Below are positions 1-7,363 of a stretch of DNA of 16,750 nucleotides, piece after piece. The position numbers were made by a program, and so were the translations under genes. Position 1 is the stretch's first letter; each line of letters starts with the position of its first letter. The stretch is from DATKZB01 sp035528235 (GTDB lineage Bacteria; Planctomycetota; Phycisphaerae; FEN-1346), in assembly GCA_035528235.1 (NCBI GenBank), contig DATKZB010000062.1:1-16750 (forward strand), written 5' to 3'. Under the pieces are notes generated by a model that ran no database searches, was not told the DNA's origin, and was given only the letters and a program-made list of their open reading frames with translations.

Positions 1-547
1 CGCCGGTGCGGTCGGCAATGAAGTAAACGCCCGTCACCAGCAGGGCCGCCCACACCACCAGCCCCCACCAACTGAAGACCGCCCCGAAGAGGCCCACGAA
101 ACGGTCGAGGAACCAGTCGGGATCGATCAGCGGGATGCGGATGAACAGCAGGTTCGTCAGGTAGCCCTGGATCTCGCGGGTGACGCGTTTCTTGTACCGC
201 CGGAAGAGTCCCTCGGCGTCGGGGGGCATGTCGCCCATCAGCAGGTTCGAGGTGTAGAGTTGGCCGAGCAACTGGATGGCCTCGCCCTGGGTGGGGGCGC
301 TGTCGCCCAACTGCTCGTTGCAGATGTTCCAGACCGCCGAGACGGTCCGGCGGCCGTCGAGCAGGGCCACGAACCGGTAGGCCGCCTCGTTCAGCCGAAA
401 GAACTGGTTGTTCGAGGGGTCCTGGATGACGTGCCACATCTGCCCGCGGTAGTGTTGCCGGTGGGTCTGAAGCGTCGATCGCAGGCGCGGCCGCAGCGCC
501 GACACGCGATACCACGACTCGCTGAAGGTGGGCCGATCGACCGGCAT
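1..547 (-). CDS. PqqD-like / M50-type membrane protein, 5' part only
   Basis: The gene runs off the left edge, and about 182 N-terminal residues are visible. The start ATG has an AAGGA ribosome site 8 nt upstream. Residues ~30-105 (WHVIQDPSNNQFFRLNEAAYRFVALLDGRR written in two parts: WHVIQDPSNNQFF and RLNEAAYRFVALLDGRR) have the look of a PqqD-like peptide-recognition fold, with the usual pattern of a residue-rich 'FFRLNEAAYRFV' segment. Residues ~130-160 are basic and proline-containing (RIPLIDPDWFLDRFVG), and a hydrophobic membrane segment begins near 160 (WWGLVVWAALLVTGVYFIA). This order is known from M50/site-2-protease-like membrane proteins that sit beside HlyD-type adaptors. It lies 74 nt downstream of the GAF-HlyD gene on the same strand, so they are probably one operon. 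The HExxH metal site that would confirm M50 lies beyond the edge, so the protease assignment is inference. Confidence 0.65.
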   Translation of the reverse strand, partial: MPVDRPTFSESWYRVSALRPRLRSTLQTHRQHYRGQMWHVIQDPSNNQFFRLNEAAYRFVALLDGRRTVSAVWNICNEQLGDSAPTQGEAIQLLGQLYTSNLLMGDMPPDAEGLFRRYKKRVTREIQGYLTNLLFIRIPLIDPDWFLDRFVGLFGAVFSWWGLVVWAALLVTGVYFIADRTG

Positions 548-621
548 GCGCGTGTCCTTGTTCGAGCCGCGAGCGTCGGCGAGCGGTGACCGCCCCCCCC
601 GGCGGCCGTCGCTCGGAACGG

Positions 622-2508
622 CTATAGCCATAACTTCATGCGGACCCACCGCAGGATCGGCCGGGTCCAGATCCAGACGTAGCGTCGCGGGCCGATGTCG
701 ACCTTGGCCACGCCCTCCATGCCGGGCCTCATGCGCGGGTCTCGCTCGTCCTTCAGCCGCACGCGGACCTTGAAGACGTTCCGCTGTTCCACCACCTCGG
801 CCACCGGGTTGATGCGCTCGACGACGAACCCGAACCGCGCTTCGGGGAACGACGCGGTGGCCAGTTCGCCTTCCTGGCCCACCTCGAGGTCGGCCACGTC
901 GTCCTCGGGCACGGCGAGTTCGGCCCGGAGCGACTCCAGCGGCGCCACCTCGAAGAGCACGTCGCCCGTCTTGACGGGGGCGCCGATCTGCCGTTTCAGG
1001 TCGCCCCGGACGACGATACCGCTGATGGGCGCGACGATCTTCGCCCGCCCAATCTGGTACTCGAGCAGGTCGACCTGGGCCTTGACCTTCTCGGCCTGGG
1101 CCTCGGCAATCTGGGCCTCCACGGTCTGGAAGGCCCGCCGCGCGGCCGCGGCCTGCTTCAGATACATGGCGCGGTCGGCCTTGGCCGAGGCCCACTGGAG
1201 GCGCAGTTCGGCCGTCTCGAGCGTCGCCAGCACCGTCTCGCCGGCCGTCACGATGCTGTTCGGCTCAACGCCGACGCTCTGGAGGAACCCCTCGAACGGG
1301 GCCGGCACGACCTGCTGCTCGACCGGCTCCAGGACGAACGGCGCCTCGACCCGGTACTCGCCGTCCTTCAGGACCATGAACGCCACGAACCCGCAAATGG
1401 CGATGGCGGCCAGTTTGATCCAGGTGTGTTTCGGCCCCAGCGCCGTGGCGGCACCGTGGCGCGCGGCGGCCGCCAGACGGGCGCCGAACCAGCGGTCGTG
1501 CTCCTCCAGGCTCGCGAGGCGCGGCGTGCACAGGTCGGCGGCCAGGCGGATGGACTCGACCTCCTCGACCGTGAACGGCTGGTCCTGGGTCCGCTCGAGC
1601 ATCACGACGGCCGTGACCCGGCCCGCCCGCCTCAGCGGCAGGCTCAGGACCGTCGCGGCGCCCTGGCGTTTCGCCAGTTCGCTGGCGGCCCGGTTGACGT
1701 GCGTGGCCTCGGGCGGCGCCGGGCACAGCACCTCGACGTCCTGGTCGAGGCACTCTTCCATCGCCGCCTCGATGTCCTGGACGAGCCGCATCTTGCGGCT
1801 GAACTTCTCGGTGTGGCTGAGCGCCCGCAGGTGAACGTATCGGCCCTTGAGGAAGCCGATGCTGACGCGCTCGCAATCCCACCGGGTCGCCACCTCGTTC
1901 ACCAGCGCCATGGCCAGGCCGGCGAACCGTTCCTGCGCATTGACGGCCGCCAACGTTTCCATGGCGGCGCGCAGCCGCCGCAGGTCCGTCTGCCGGCGCT
2001 GAAGCAGCAGGCGCATCTCGTACAGGCTGAGGAGGCCGACGGTCAGTTCCAACCGTTCGCGGACGGCGGCCAGGTCGGTGGCGGTCTGGGCATCGGCCAG
2101 AAACGCCGCCACGCCGCGAACCGCCCGTTCGCCACGAAGCGGCACCAGGATCAGGTTCCGCCGGGCCGGCTGACCGTACAGGTCGGTCGGGCCGTGGACC
2201 GCCCGGACCCGCGTCACGCCGTCGGCCACCGCCTGGCCGCAGCCTTCGGCCGCCTGGGCCAGCCACACCGGGGCGGCCGAGCCCTCGGGCAGCGGCGGGT
2301 AAACCGCCAGGACCTCGGCCCCGCGCTCCCGCCCGGCCCTCAGGATCGCCCCGCCCTGGGCGGGACCGATCTGGCACTGGACGGCGAGCAGGTTGGCGAG
2401 GAACTGCTCCGGCGGACCATCGAAGCGGCTCAGCCGATCGACGACCTCGGCGGTGGTCGCGGGGTCGGTACCACCCCGCTGGCGGGAAGCCTCTATGTGT
2501 TCCATCAT
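622..2508 (-). CDS. Two-GAF / HlyD membrane-fusion (periplasmic adaptor) protein
   Basis: This is a 628-residue protein. Residues ~30-165 and ~190-335 look like two GAF-type sensor domains separated by a charged helical linker (165-190). A single membrane segment follows at ~364-380 (IKLAAIAICGFVAFMVL). Residues ~383-610 form a HlyD/membrane-fusion unit: a lipoyl-like half (VVPAPFEGFLQSVGV), an alpha-hairpin rich in Ala/Gln/Lys (430-488), the second lipoyl half (IVAPISGIVVRGD) and a beta-barrel ending MRPGMEGVAKVDIG. Expected topology is cytoplasmic GAF domains with the adaptor portion across the membrane. HlyD proteins normally bridge an inner-membrane pump to an outer channel; here the partner is probably the M50-type protein encoded immediately downstream. 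ATGATG marks the start; no strong ribosome site is visible. Having two GAF domains on an adaptor is unusual. The ligand is unknown. Confidence 0.8.
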   Translation of the reverse strand: MMEHIEASRQRGGTDPATTAEVVDRLSRFDGPPEQFLANLLAVQCQIGPAQGGAILRAGRERGAEVLAVYPPLPEGSAAPVWLAQAAEGCGQAVADGVTRVRAVHGPTDLYGQPARRNLILVPLRGERAVRGVAAFLADAQTATDLAAVRERLELTVGLLSLYEMRLLLQRRQTDLRRLRAAMETLAAVNAQERFAGLAMALVNEVATRWDCERVSIGFLKGRYVHLRALSHTEKFSRKMRLVQDIEAAMEECLDQDVEVLCPAPPEATHVNRAASELAKRQGAATVLSLPLRRAGRVTAVVMLERTQDQPFTVEEVESIRLAADLCTPRLASLEEHDRWFGARLAAAARHGAATALGPKHTWIKLAAIAICGFVAFMVLKDGEYRVEAPFVLEPVEQQVVPAPFEGFLQSVGVEPNSIVTAGETVLATLETAELRLQWASAKADRAMYLKQAAAARRAFQTVEAQIAEAQAEKVKAQVDLLEYQIGRAKIVAPISGIVVRGDLKRQIGAPVKTGDVLFEVAPLESLRAELAVPEDDVADLEVGQEGELATASFPEARFGFVVERINPVAEVVEQRNVFKVRVRLKDERDPRMRPGMEGVAKVDIGPRRYVWIWTRPILRWVRMKLWL

Positions 2509-2621
2509 CGGCGCCTACAAGAGGGGAGCCGGAAACGTCCGACCCGGGGGCCCGGCGAGGCCCTCCCATCGCCCGGCCCCAGGGCAACGGCCGCGGTGTT
2601 CCCGGTTTCCTGGTCGCTCGC

Positions 2622-3008
2622 TTAGGGAGCGTCGGTGCGGCGTCTGGGCACCTCGAGCGGGATCTCGCCGAACTGTTCCTCGTGACGGCGGATCATCTGC
2701 CCCAGCGCCAGCGCCAGCCGCTTGGCCATGCGGTAACTGACGATGATTCGCTCGCCGACCTGGAAGATGAACTCGGGCGTGCCCTGCTGGGCCGCGACCG
2801 GATTGATCAGGTTCAGCCCGAAGTAGAGCAAAACCTCGTCGGCCGTGGCGTCGGTCCGGAAGGCGTTGGCGTAACTGGTATGGAGGTTCCGCTCGTCGAT
2901 GCGCAGACGAATCTCCTGCTTCTGCGGATCGCCAGCGGGCTGCCCTGCCGCCGGTTGCCCTTCGGCCGGCTTGCCGCCCTTGGCATCGGGTTCGCTCTTA
3001 GCTGCCAT
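2622..3008 (-). CDS. DUF3467 family protein
   Basis: A 128-residue protein with a strong ribosome site (AAGGAG, 6 nt before the ATG). Residues 1-30 are a low-complexity Ala/Gly/Pro/Lys tail. Residues 31-118 carry the DUF3467 pattern: a strand with IRLRIDERNLHTSYAN, then FRTDATADEVLLYFGLN, a variable loop, and the closing IIVSYRMAKRLALALGQMI helix with RRHEEQFGEIPL. The family's molecular role is not established; members are small soluble proteins common in Planctomycetota and a few other phyla. It is the first gene of the leftward set, 113 nt ahead of the GAF-HlyD gene, so co-transcription is plausible but not certain. Family assignment is by recognition of the pattern. Confidence 0.8.
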   Translation of the reverse strand: MAAKSEPDAKGGKPAEGQPAAGQPAGDPQKQEIRLRIDERNLHTSYANAFRTDATADEVLLYFGLNLINPVAAQQGTPEFIFQVGERIIVSYRMAKRLALALGQMIRRHEEQFGEIPLEVPRRRTDAP

Positions 3009-3322
3009 GAATCACTCCTTCTTGGGTTGACGTCGTGGGTCGTGGGCTTCTCGCTCTCAGGGGCCCTCAGAAGACGGCCGACCGCGTTGCGAGCACCATC
3101 TTGCAGCCTATCGGACGAGCGTCTTCGCTGCAAGCCATTTGTTCAATATAGGTTAGGCCGATCCCCCCATCCCCCGGACACCCGGGCCACAGAAAAAGCA
3201 ACCGGCCGCATCCGTGGCAGCCGGAGAGGGAGAAGACCCCACCGTTCCTTAGAACGGCAATCCGGACCGGTTTTCTCCAGCAAATCCCACCTCGGGCCGC
3301 CGTTCCGGCGGGCCAACAAGCC

Positions 3323-3351
3323 TTGACACCCGCCCGGCCCCCCGGTCTAGT
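3323..3351 (+). promoter_or_regulatory. Sigma-70-like promoter for the amidohydrolase gene
   Basis: A perfect -35 box, TTGACA (3323-3328), is followed after 17 bp by TCTAGT (3346-3351), which matches four of six -10 positions. Transcription would start near 3358 and give a leader of about 145 nt that contains both palindromes. Assigned by consensus only. Confidence 0.45.
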
Positions 3352-3371
3352 GGTCTTGCCGCGCAGTTTTC

Positions 3372-3399
3372 GTAGGGGCACGACATGTCGTGCCCCTAC
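3372..3399. repeat. GTAG-footed palindrome (REP-like), copy 1
   Basis: A perfect 28-bp palindrome with left half GTAGGGGCACGACA and CTAC at the far end. GTAG at the foot of a hairpin is the known recognition tetranucleotide of REP elements mobilised by RAYT (Y1, IS200-like) transposases. No RAYT gene lies in this window. Confidence 0.75.
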
Positions 3400-3406
3400 A
3401 ACAGTG

Positions 3407-3429
3407 GCGTTAGCCCGCGGGCTTGCCCG
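3407..3429 (+). repeat. GTTAGCC-type repeat, copy 1
   Basis: This 23-bp stretch (GCGTTAGCCCGCGG then GCTTGCCCG) recurs at 4804-4826 with a single mismatch. It includes the palindrome GCCCGCGGGC (3413-3422). The two copies flank the amidohydrolase reading frame. Confidence 0.65.
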
Positions 3430-3454
3430 CCGCGATCGGGCCTGACGCGTGTTC

Positions 3455-3482
3455 GTAGGGGCACGACATGTCGTGCCCGTAC
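3455..3482. repeat. GTAG-footed palindrome (REP-like), copy 2
   Basis: Same 28-bp sequence as 3372-3399 except one base (G at 3479 instead of C), so the outer stem has one mismatch and the end reads GTAC rather than CTAC. It stops 8 nt before the ribosome site of the amidohydrolase gene, so it could shape translation initiation. Confidence 0.75.
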
Positions 3483-3502
3483 AACAGACTAAGGAGCCTG
3501 CC

Positions 3503-4810
3503 ATGCCGAAGCGCGACGTGTTCGGGTCGTTGCGGAAGGAGATCGCGCGGATCCCTGTCATCGACTGCCACGAGCACCTGCCGCCCGAGGCCGAACGACT
3601 CAAGGCCCCCGTCGACTTCTTCACCCCCTTCAGCCATTACTGCGTGGGCGACCTGGTGGCGGCCGGGGCGCCGGCCGAGACGATGACCAAACTCCAGGCC
3701 GCCGACACGCCCGTGGCCGAGAAGTGGCGACTCTTCGCCCCCCACTACGCCGCCATCGCCGACGGGTCGTACGCCCGCTGCGCCCACCGGGCCGTCAAGC
3801 GGTTCTACCGTATGGACCCGCCCGCCTCGGCCGCCGACGCCAAGACCCTCTCCGAGCGCATCCGCGCCGCCAACAAGCCCGGCCTGTACCGCAAGGTCCT
3901 CGGCGACGCCTGCGGCATCGTCACCAGCCTCAACAACGCCGACACCAAGACGATGGACCTCGACCTCTTCACGCCGGTGCGCGGCGTAAGCGAGTGGGCC
4001 GAGGTCCTGTCGATCGAGAAGATCCGCCAGGTCGCCCAGGAGGCCGGACGCGACGTCACCTCGCTGGCCCGGTACGTGCAGGCGCTGGCCGACATCATGG
4101 AGTCGGAACGGCAGCGCGGTACGAAGGGCATGAAGTTCGGTTGGGCCTACTGCCGGTCGCTCGATTTCCGGAGCGTCGCCACGGCCGACGCCGAGCGCCT
4201 CTTCAACCGCATCTTCGAGGACAGCCAGGGCCGCCGGCCCATCGCCCTGGGGTACGAGGAATCGCGGCCTCTCCAGGACTACCTGACCCACCAGTTGGTG
4301 GCCCTGGCCGGCGACCTGGGCCTGACGGCGGTCTTCCACACCGGCATCCACGCCGGCAACGAGAACACGCTGGACAACGCCCGGCCGGAGCGCCTGTGGA
4401 ACCTCTTCCGCCGGTACCCGGCAACGCGGTTCGACATCTTCCACATCGGCCTACCCTGGACCGACGAGGCGGGCATCCAGGCCAAGTACTTCGCCAACGT
4501 CTGGGTCGATTTCGCCTGGGCCCACGCCATCAGCCCCGAGATAGCCGTGCGGGCCCTGCGGACCTACGTCGACCTCGTGCCGCGCAACAAGGTCCTGGGG
4601 TTCGGCGGCGATTACCTGGTCGTCGAGAAGGTGTACGGCCACCTGGAACTGGCCCGCGACAACATCGCCCGGGCCCTGGCCGACAAGGTGGCCGACGGCG
4701 CCATCTCGCACGATGCCGCACTCGCCTGGGCCCGTGCCATCCTGCACGACAACCCCATCGCCGCCTACCGCCTCGACATCGCGCCGCTCGACGTAACACC
4801 GTCGCGTTAG
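3503..4810 (+). CDS. Amidohydrolase-superfamily protein (amidohydrolase 2 / uronate isomerase-like)
   Basis: This 435-residue protein starts at the ATG preceded by AAGGAG with 6-nt spacing; an in-frame GTG at 3449 would translate the palindrome and is rejected. Metal-site landmarks of the TIM-barrel amidohydrolases are visible: the HxH pair after strand 1 in VIDCHEHL (H23, H25), FHTG with H279, FHIG with H314, and the late aspartate in GFGGDY (D370). Size and the C-terminal HDNPIAAYRL segment fit the amidohydrolase 2 group and resemble glucuronate isomerase-like members. The substrate cannot be read from the sequence; a sugar acid or related carboxylate is a guess. There is no signal peptide, so it is cytoplasmic. 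It appears to be monocistronic. The last codons and TAG stop fall inside a repeat copy (4804-4826), so the native C-terminus may have been altered. Confidence 0.8.
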   Translation: MPKRDVFGSLRKEIARIPVIDCHEHLPPEAERLKAPVDFFTPFSHYCVGDLVAAGAPAETMTKLQAADTPVAEKWRLFAPHYAAIADGSYARCAHRAVKRFYRMDPPASAADAKTLSERIRAANKPGLYRKVLGDACGIVTSLNNADTKTMDLDLFTPVRGVSEWAEVLSIEKIRQVAQEAGRDVTSLARYVQALADIMESERQRGTKGMKFGWAYCRSLDFRSVATADAERLFNRIFEDSQGRRPIALGYEESRPLQDYLTHQLVALAGDLGLTAVFHTGIHAGNENTLDNARPERLWNLFRRYPATRFDIFHIGLPWTDEAGIQAKYFANVWVDFAWAHAISPEIAVRALRTYVDLVPRNKVLGFGGDYLVVEKVYGHLELARDNIARALADKVADGAISHDAALAWARAILHDNPIAAYRLDIAPLDVTPSR

Positions 4811-4836
4811 CCCGCGAGCTTGCCCGGCGGGCAAGC
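4804..4836 (+). repeat. GTTAGCC-type repeat copy 2 with hairpin
   Basis: Positions 4804-4826 match 3407-3429 with one mismatch. The copy extends into a hairpin with arms GCTTGCCC (4818-4825) and GGGCAAGC (4829-4836) around a 3-nt loop. It contains the TAG stop of the amidohydrolase and lies in the convergent gap before the TPR gene. It might act as a transcript end, but no T-tract follows. Confidence 0.6.
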
Positions 4837-4934
4837 GGCGGACGGCAACGGCGGGAGCCGTTCGGGCTCAAGGGTTTGACGTCGCTATGGTTGGTCTTGG
4901 GCTGTGAATTCGCCCCCTCGACACGCGAGACAGG

Positions 4935-5939
4935 TCAGGGTGTCGGCATGTGCCCGGAAACGCGATCTCGCTCGCGAAGCCGCTGCCCAATGAGCATGTG
5001 GTGGATCATGCTGTGCGGACGATTCTGCAAGGCACAGACCACGCTGAAGAGTTGATTCGCCAAACCGCGCGATCTCGGCGGTCCTTCCAGGCAGGCGTTC
5101 TTCAGCCGGCTGACCGTCTCGGCCCACTTGCCCTCGGCGGCGGCGACCAAGGCCAACCACACTTGCGCGTCGTAGGCATTAGGCTGCCGCGCGTGCAGAG
5201 CCGTGAACAGTTTTTCCGCCTCGGCGAGTTTGTCTTGCCGGATCGCGGCGACACCGGCGGCGCAGAGGCCCTGGTTGTCCGCGCGGGTTATTTCGGCCAG
5301 GGGCAGGGCCTTGAGCCCGCGTGGCCCGGAGACGTCGCCGGCCGCTTTCACGAGGCACCGGCGGGCGCTTTGGGCGTCGCCCTGGTGGGCATGAACCAGG
5401 ACCGCCCACAACAGGGCCGTCGTCCGGGCGCCGTTCGTGTCGTCGGCCGGAGGCCAAAGCGTAAGAGAGTCCAGCGCGCCGCTCCACTCGCCCTTCAGGA
5501 GCAAGGTCAGTGTCAGCCATTGACTCGCTGCCTGTTTGGCGTCGGCGGGGCTTGAGGCGGTGTCCGCGACCTTCCTCAACTGTTCGGCGGCGTCCTCGGG
5601 GCGATGCTGAACCACCGCCGCAATGCCCAGGGCGACGTGTTCCCATCCCGGCGTCTCAATCGTTCCGGGATCCGGATGCACGCGCTTCACCATCTGGATG
5701 GCAAGATCGGGCTCTAAAGCCAGGGCATAGGCGACGGCGAGCATTGCATGCGCCTCGGCATCGTCGGGTGACGACGCGACGGCTTCTGTCAGGAAAGGAA
5801 TGGCGGCCTTCGGACTGCCGGCGGCCAGCGCCTCCACCCCGCGGCGAAACGTCCGGTCGGTGCGGATTGGCTGAGCGCACCCCGCGGCGAAGCACAACGG
5901 CCCGAGGACAAGCAGTATGAGCGGTCGGGGGATGGTCAC
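4935..5939 (-). CDS. TPR-repeat lipoprotein, last gene of the secretin locus
   Basis: A 334-residue protein that starts with GTG; the GTG overlaps the TGA of the upstream secretin gene by 4 nt (GTGA), with GGAG 8 nt before it. Residues 1-21 form a lipoprotein signal ending FAAGC, with C21 as the likely lipidation site. The rest is helical and Ala-rich with tetratricopeptide features: GVEALAAGSPKAAIPFLTEA, SPDDAEAHAMLAVAYAL, LFTALHARQPNAYDAQVWLA and AAEGKWAETVSRLKNA. TPR lipoproteins paired with secretins (PilF/PilW-type pilotins) help secretin assembly in the outer membrane. A pilotin-like or scaffold role is therefore a reasonable inference here, strengthened by the translational coupling. 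The convergent neighbour lies 124 bp away. Confidence 0.8.
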   Translation of the reverse strand: MTIPRPLILLVLGPLCFAAGCAQPIRTDRTFRRGVEALAAGSPKAAIPFLTEAVASSPDDAEAHAMLAVAYALALEPDLAIQMVKRVHPDPGTIETPGWEHVALGIAAVVQHRPEDAAEQLRKVADTASSPADAKQAASQWLTLTLLLKGEWSGALDSLTLWPPADDTNGARTTALLWAVLVHAHQGDAQSARRCLVKAAGDVSGPRGLKALPLAEITRADNQGLCAAGVAAIRQDKLAEAEKLFTALHARQPNAYDAQVWLALVAAAEGKWAETVSRLKNACLEGPPRSRGLANQLFSVVCALQNRPHSMIHHMLIGQRLRERDRVSGHMPTP

Positions 5940-7363
5940 CGTCTCTCTCCGTATGCCGCGCCGCCCATCGCATCGAGGGGGCTGACGTAACGCTGTTGAA
6001 GGCCGGTGGAAACGCGAACATCGGGCAACTGTAGGCCGTCGCGGACAAGATGGGTCGTGATCACGAGGACAATTTCCTTCTGTTCCGCAAACTCGCGCGT
6101 GTTTTGGAACACCGGTCCGACGAGCGGCATATCGCCCAGCAGAGGAACCTTCTCGACCATCGTGCGGCGATGTTCCAGCAACAGTCCGCCGATGACGACC
6201 GTCTGGCCGTCCTGAATGGCCACCGAGGTCTTGGCGCGTCGCCGGGTGACGACCGGGAGGGATGAGTTGTTGTTTTCCTGGCCGTTGTTGGCGAGTTCTC
6301 GCGTCCAGTCTTTGACCGCGTCCGAGACTTCGGGTGCGAGGTCGAGGACGATCCGGCCGTCATCGCCAATGTGCGGCGTCACCTTCAACGTGACGCCGGA
6401 CTGGATCGATTCCAGACGATAGTAGGGATAGGCGGCGTGGCCGCTGAGCAACGAAAAGTACTTCTCCTGACCGACGAAAATCTCGGCCTCCTGGCCGTTC
6501 ATGGCGATGATCCGCGGGTTGGCCAGGACCTGGCCTTTCTGGTCCTGCACGATGGCCCGCAACATGATGTCCACGTACACGGCCGTGTCGGACGCTTCAT
6601 CGTAGGTGATTGTCCCGACGAGGTTCTTGGTGCCCAGATTCAGGGTCCGGTTCTGGTACTGCCAGTCCAGGCCGAGTTGTTTCGCCCCCGCTTCGCTCAG
6701 TTCAAAGACGATCGCCTCAACGGCGACCTGCTCGCGCGGCACGTCAATCAGGCTGACGGCGTCGAGAATGCGGCGTCGGATGTCCTCCGGGGCGACCACC
6801 ATCACCACACCATTGACCTTGTCGTGGGTGACATACCGCGCCAGCGTCGAAGGCAGCAGCACCTTGACCTGCTCGGTCGAGGCGTGCCGGAGTTTCACAC
6901 GGTGCAGGTCGGCCAGGCGGCGAAACAGTCCCGTCCCCGGCAGGGCCCGTCCGACAATGTAATAATCCTTGACGCGCACGAAATGGTAGTCTCCGGAGTC
7001 GCACAGCCGCTGGAGGCACTCCTCCAGGGGCATATCCTTCGCGGCCAGCGACACGATCCCCTGGACGGTCTGATCGGCAATGATGGTCGTGCCGGCCTGC
7101 GCGGAGATGTCCCGAAGGACCTCGCGCAGGTCCGCCTCGACCCACAGGTTGGTAACGAGTTTGCCTTCGGCAGCCGGCGTCGCGTCCGGCTGGGCCGCCG
7201 GCGCGCCGGGCGAGTCCGGTTCCCCATACGGGGGCGACACCTCCGTACTGGGACCCGTACTGGGCGCGGCCGCCGTCGTGGCGCACCCCACCAGCAGACC
7301 GATTACGGCGAGCAGGGCTGCCCGCGACAGCCCGCCCACCTTGCGATGGGCCCTCCCGTTCAT
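5936..7363 (-). CDS. Short secretin (GspD/PilQ-type) lipoprotein
   Basis: This 475-residue protein begins with a signal ending LLVGC, making C27 a probable lipid anchor. A Pro/Ala/Ser-rich linker runs to ~65. Residues ~68-140 form an STN/N0-like domain (NLWVEADLREVLRDISAQAG, then VSLAAKDMPLEECLQRL). Residues ~150-207 form a secretin N repeat (VMVVAPEDIRRRILDAVSLID), and ~212-440 the secretin barrel, with the diagnostic VPLLGDMPLVGPVF (406-419) near the end and TTHLVRD. It is shorter than GspD or PilQ (usually 600-700 residues) because only one N repeat follows the STN-like domain. The ATG overlaps the preceding gene's TGA (ATGA), so it is translationally coupled to the chaperone-like gene. 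No ATPase, prepilin peptidase or inner-membrane platform gene is visible nearby. It may therefore be an outer-membrane pore of a non-canonical system rather than a type II or type IV pilus machine. Confidence 0.9.
   Translation of the reverse strand: MNGRAHRKVGGLSRAALLAVIGLLVGCATTAAAPSTGPSTEVSPPYGEPDSPGAPAAQPDATPAAEGKLVTNLWVEADLREVLRDISAQAGTTIIADQTVQGIVSLAAKDMPLEECLQRLCDSGDYHFVRVKDYYIVGRALPGTGLFRRLADLHRVKLRHASTEQVKVLLPSTLARYVTHDKVNGVVMVVAPEDIRRRILDAVSLIDVPREQVAVEAIVFELSEAGAKQLGLDWQYQNRTLNLGTKNLVGTITYDEASDTAVYVDIMLRAIVQDQKGQVLANPRIIAMNGQEAEIFVGQEKYFSLLSGHAAYPYYRLESIQSGVTLKVTPHIGDDGRIVLDLAPEVSDAVKDWTRELANNGQENNNSSLPVVTRRRAKTSVAIQDGQTVVIGGLLLEHRRTMVEKVPLLGDMPLVGPVFQNTREFAEQKEIVLVITTHLVRDGLQLPDVRVSTGLQQRYVSPLDAMGGAAYGERR

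Larger units (their letters stand above)
3009..3502. other. Intergenic region between divergent genes
   Basis: This 494-bp gap separates the leftward DUF3467 gene from the rightward amidohydrolase. The left ~310 bp show no convincing gene, RNA or repeat. The right part holds a sigma-70-like promoter (3323-3351), two near-identical GTAG-footed palindromes and one GTTAGCC-type repeat, all inside the predicted 5' leader of the amidohydrolase. Confidence 0.6.

Noticed and set aside
3449..3502. GTG start 18 codons upstream for the amidohydrolase
   Set aside because: It would translate through the GTAG palindrome. The ATG at 3503 has an ideal ribosome site.
3067..3624. 185-codon minus-strand frame across the amidohydrolase leader
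   Set aside because: It crosses palindromes and the antisense of the amidohydrolase start, with no domain or ribosome-site support.
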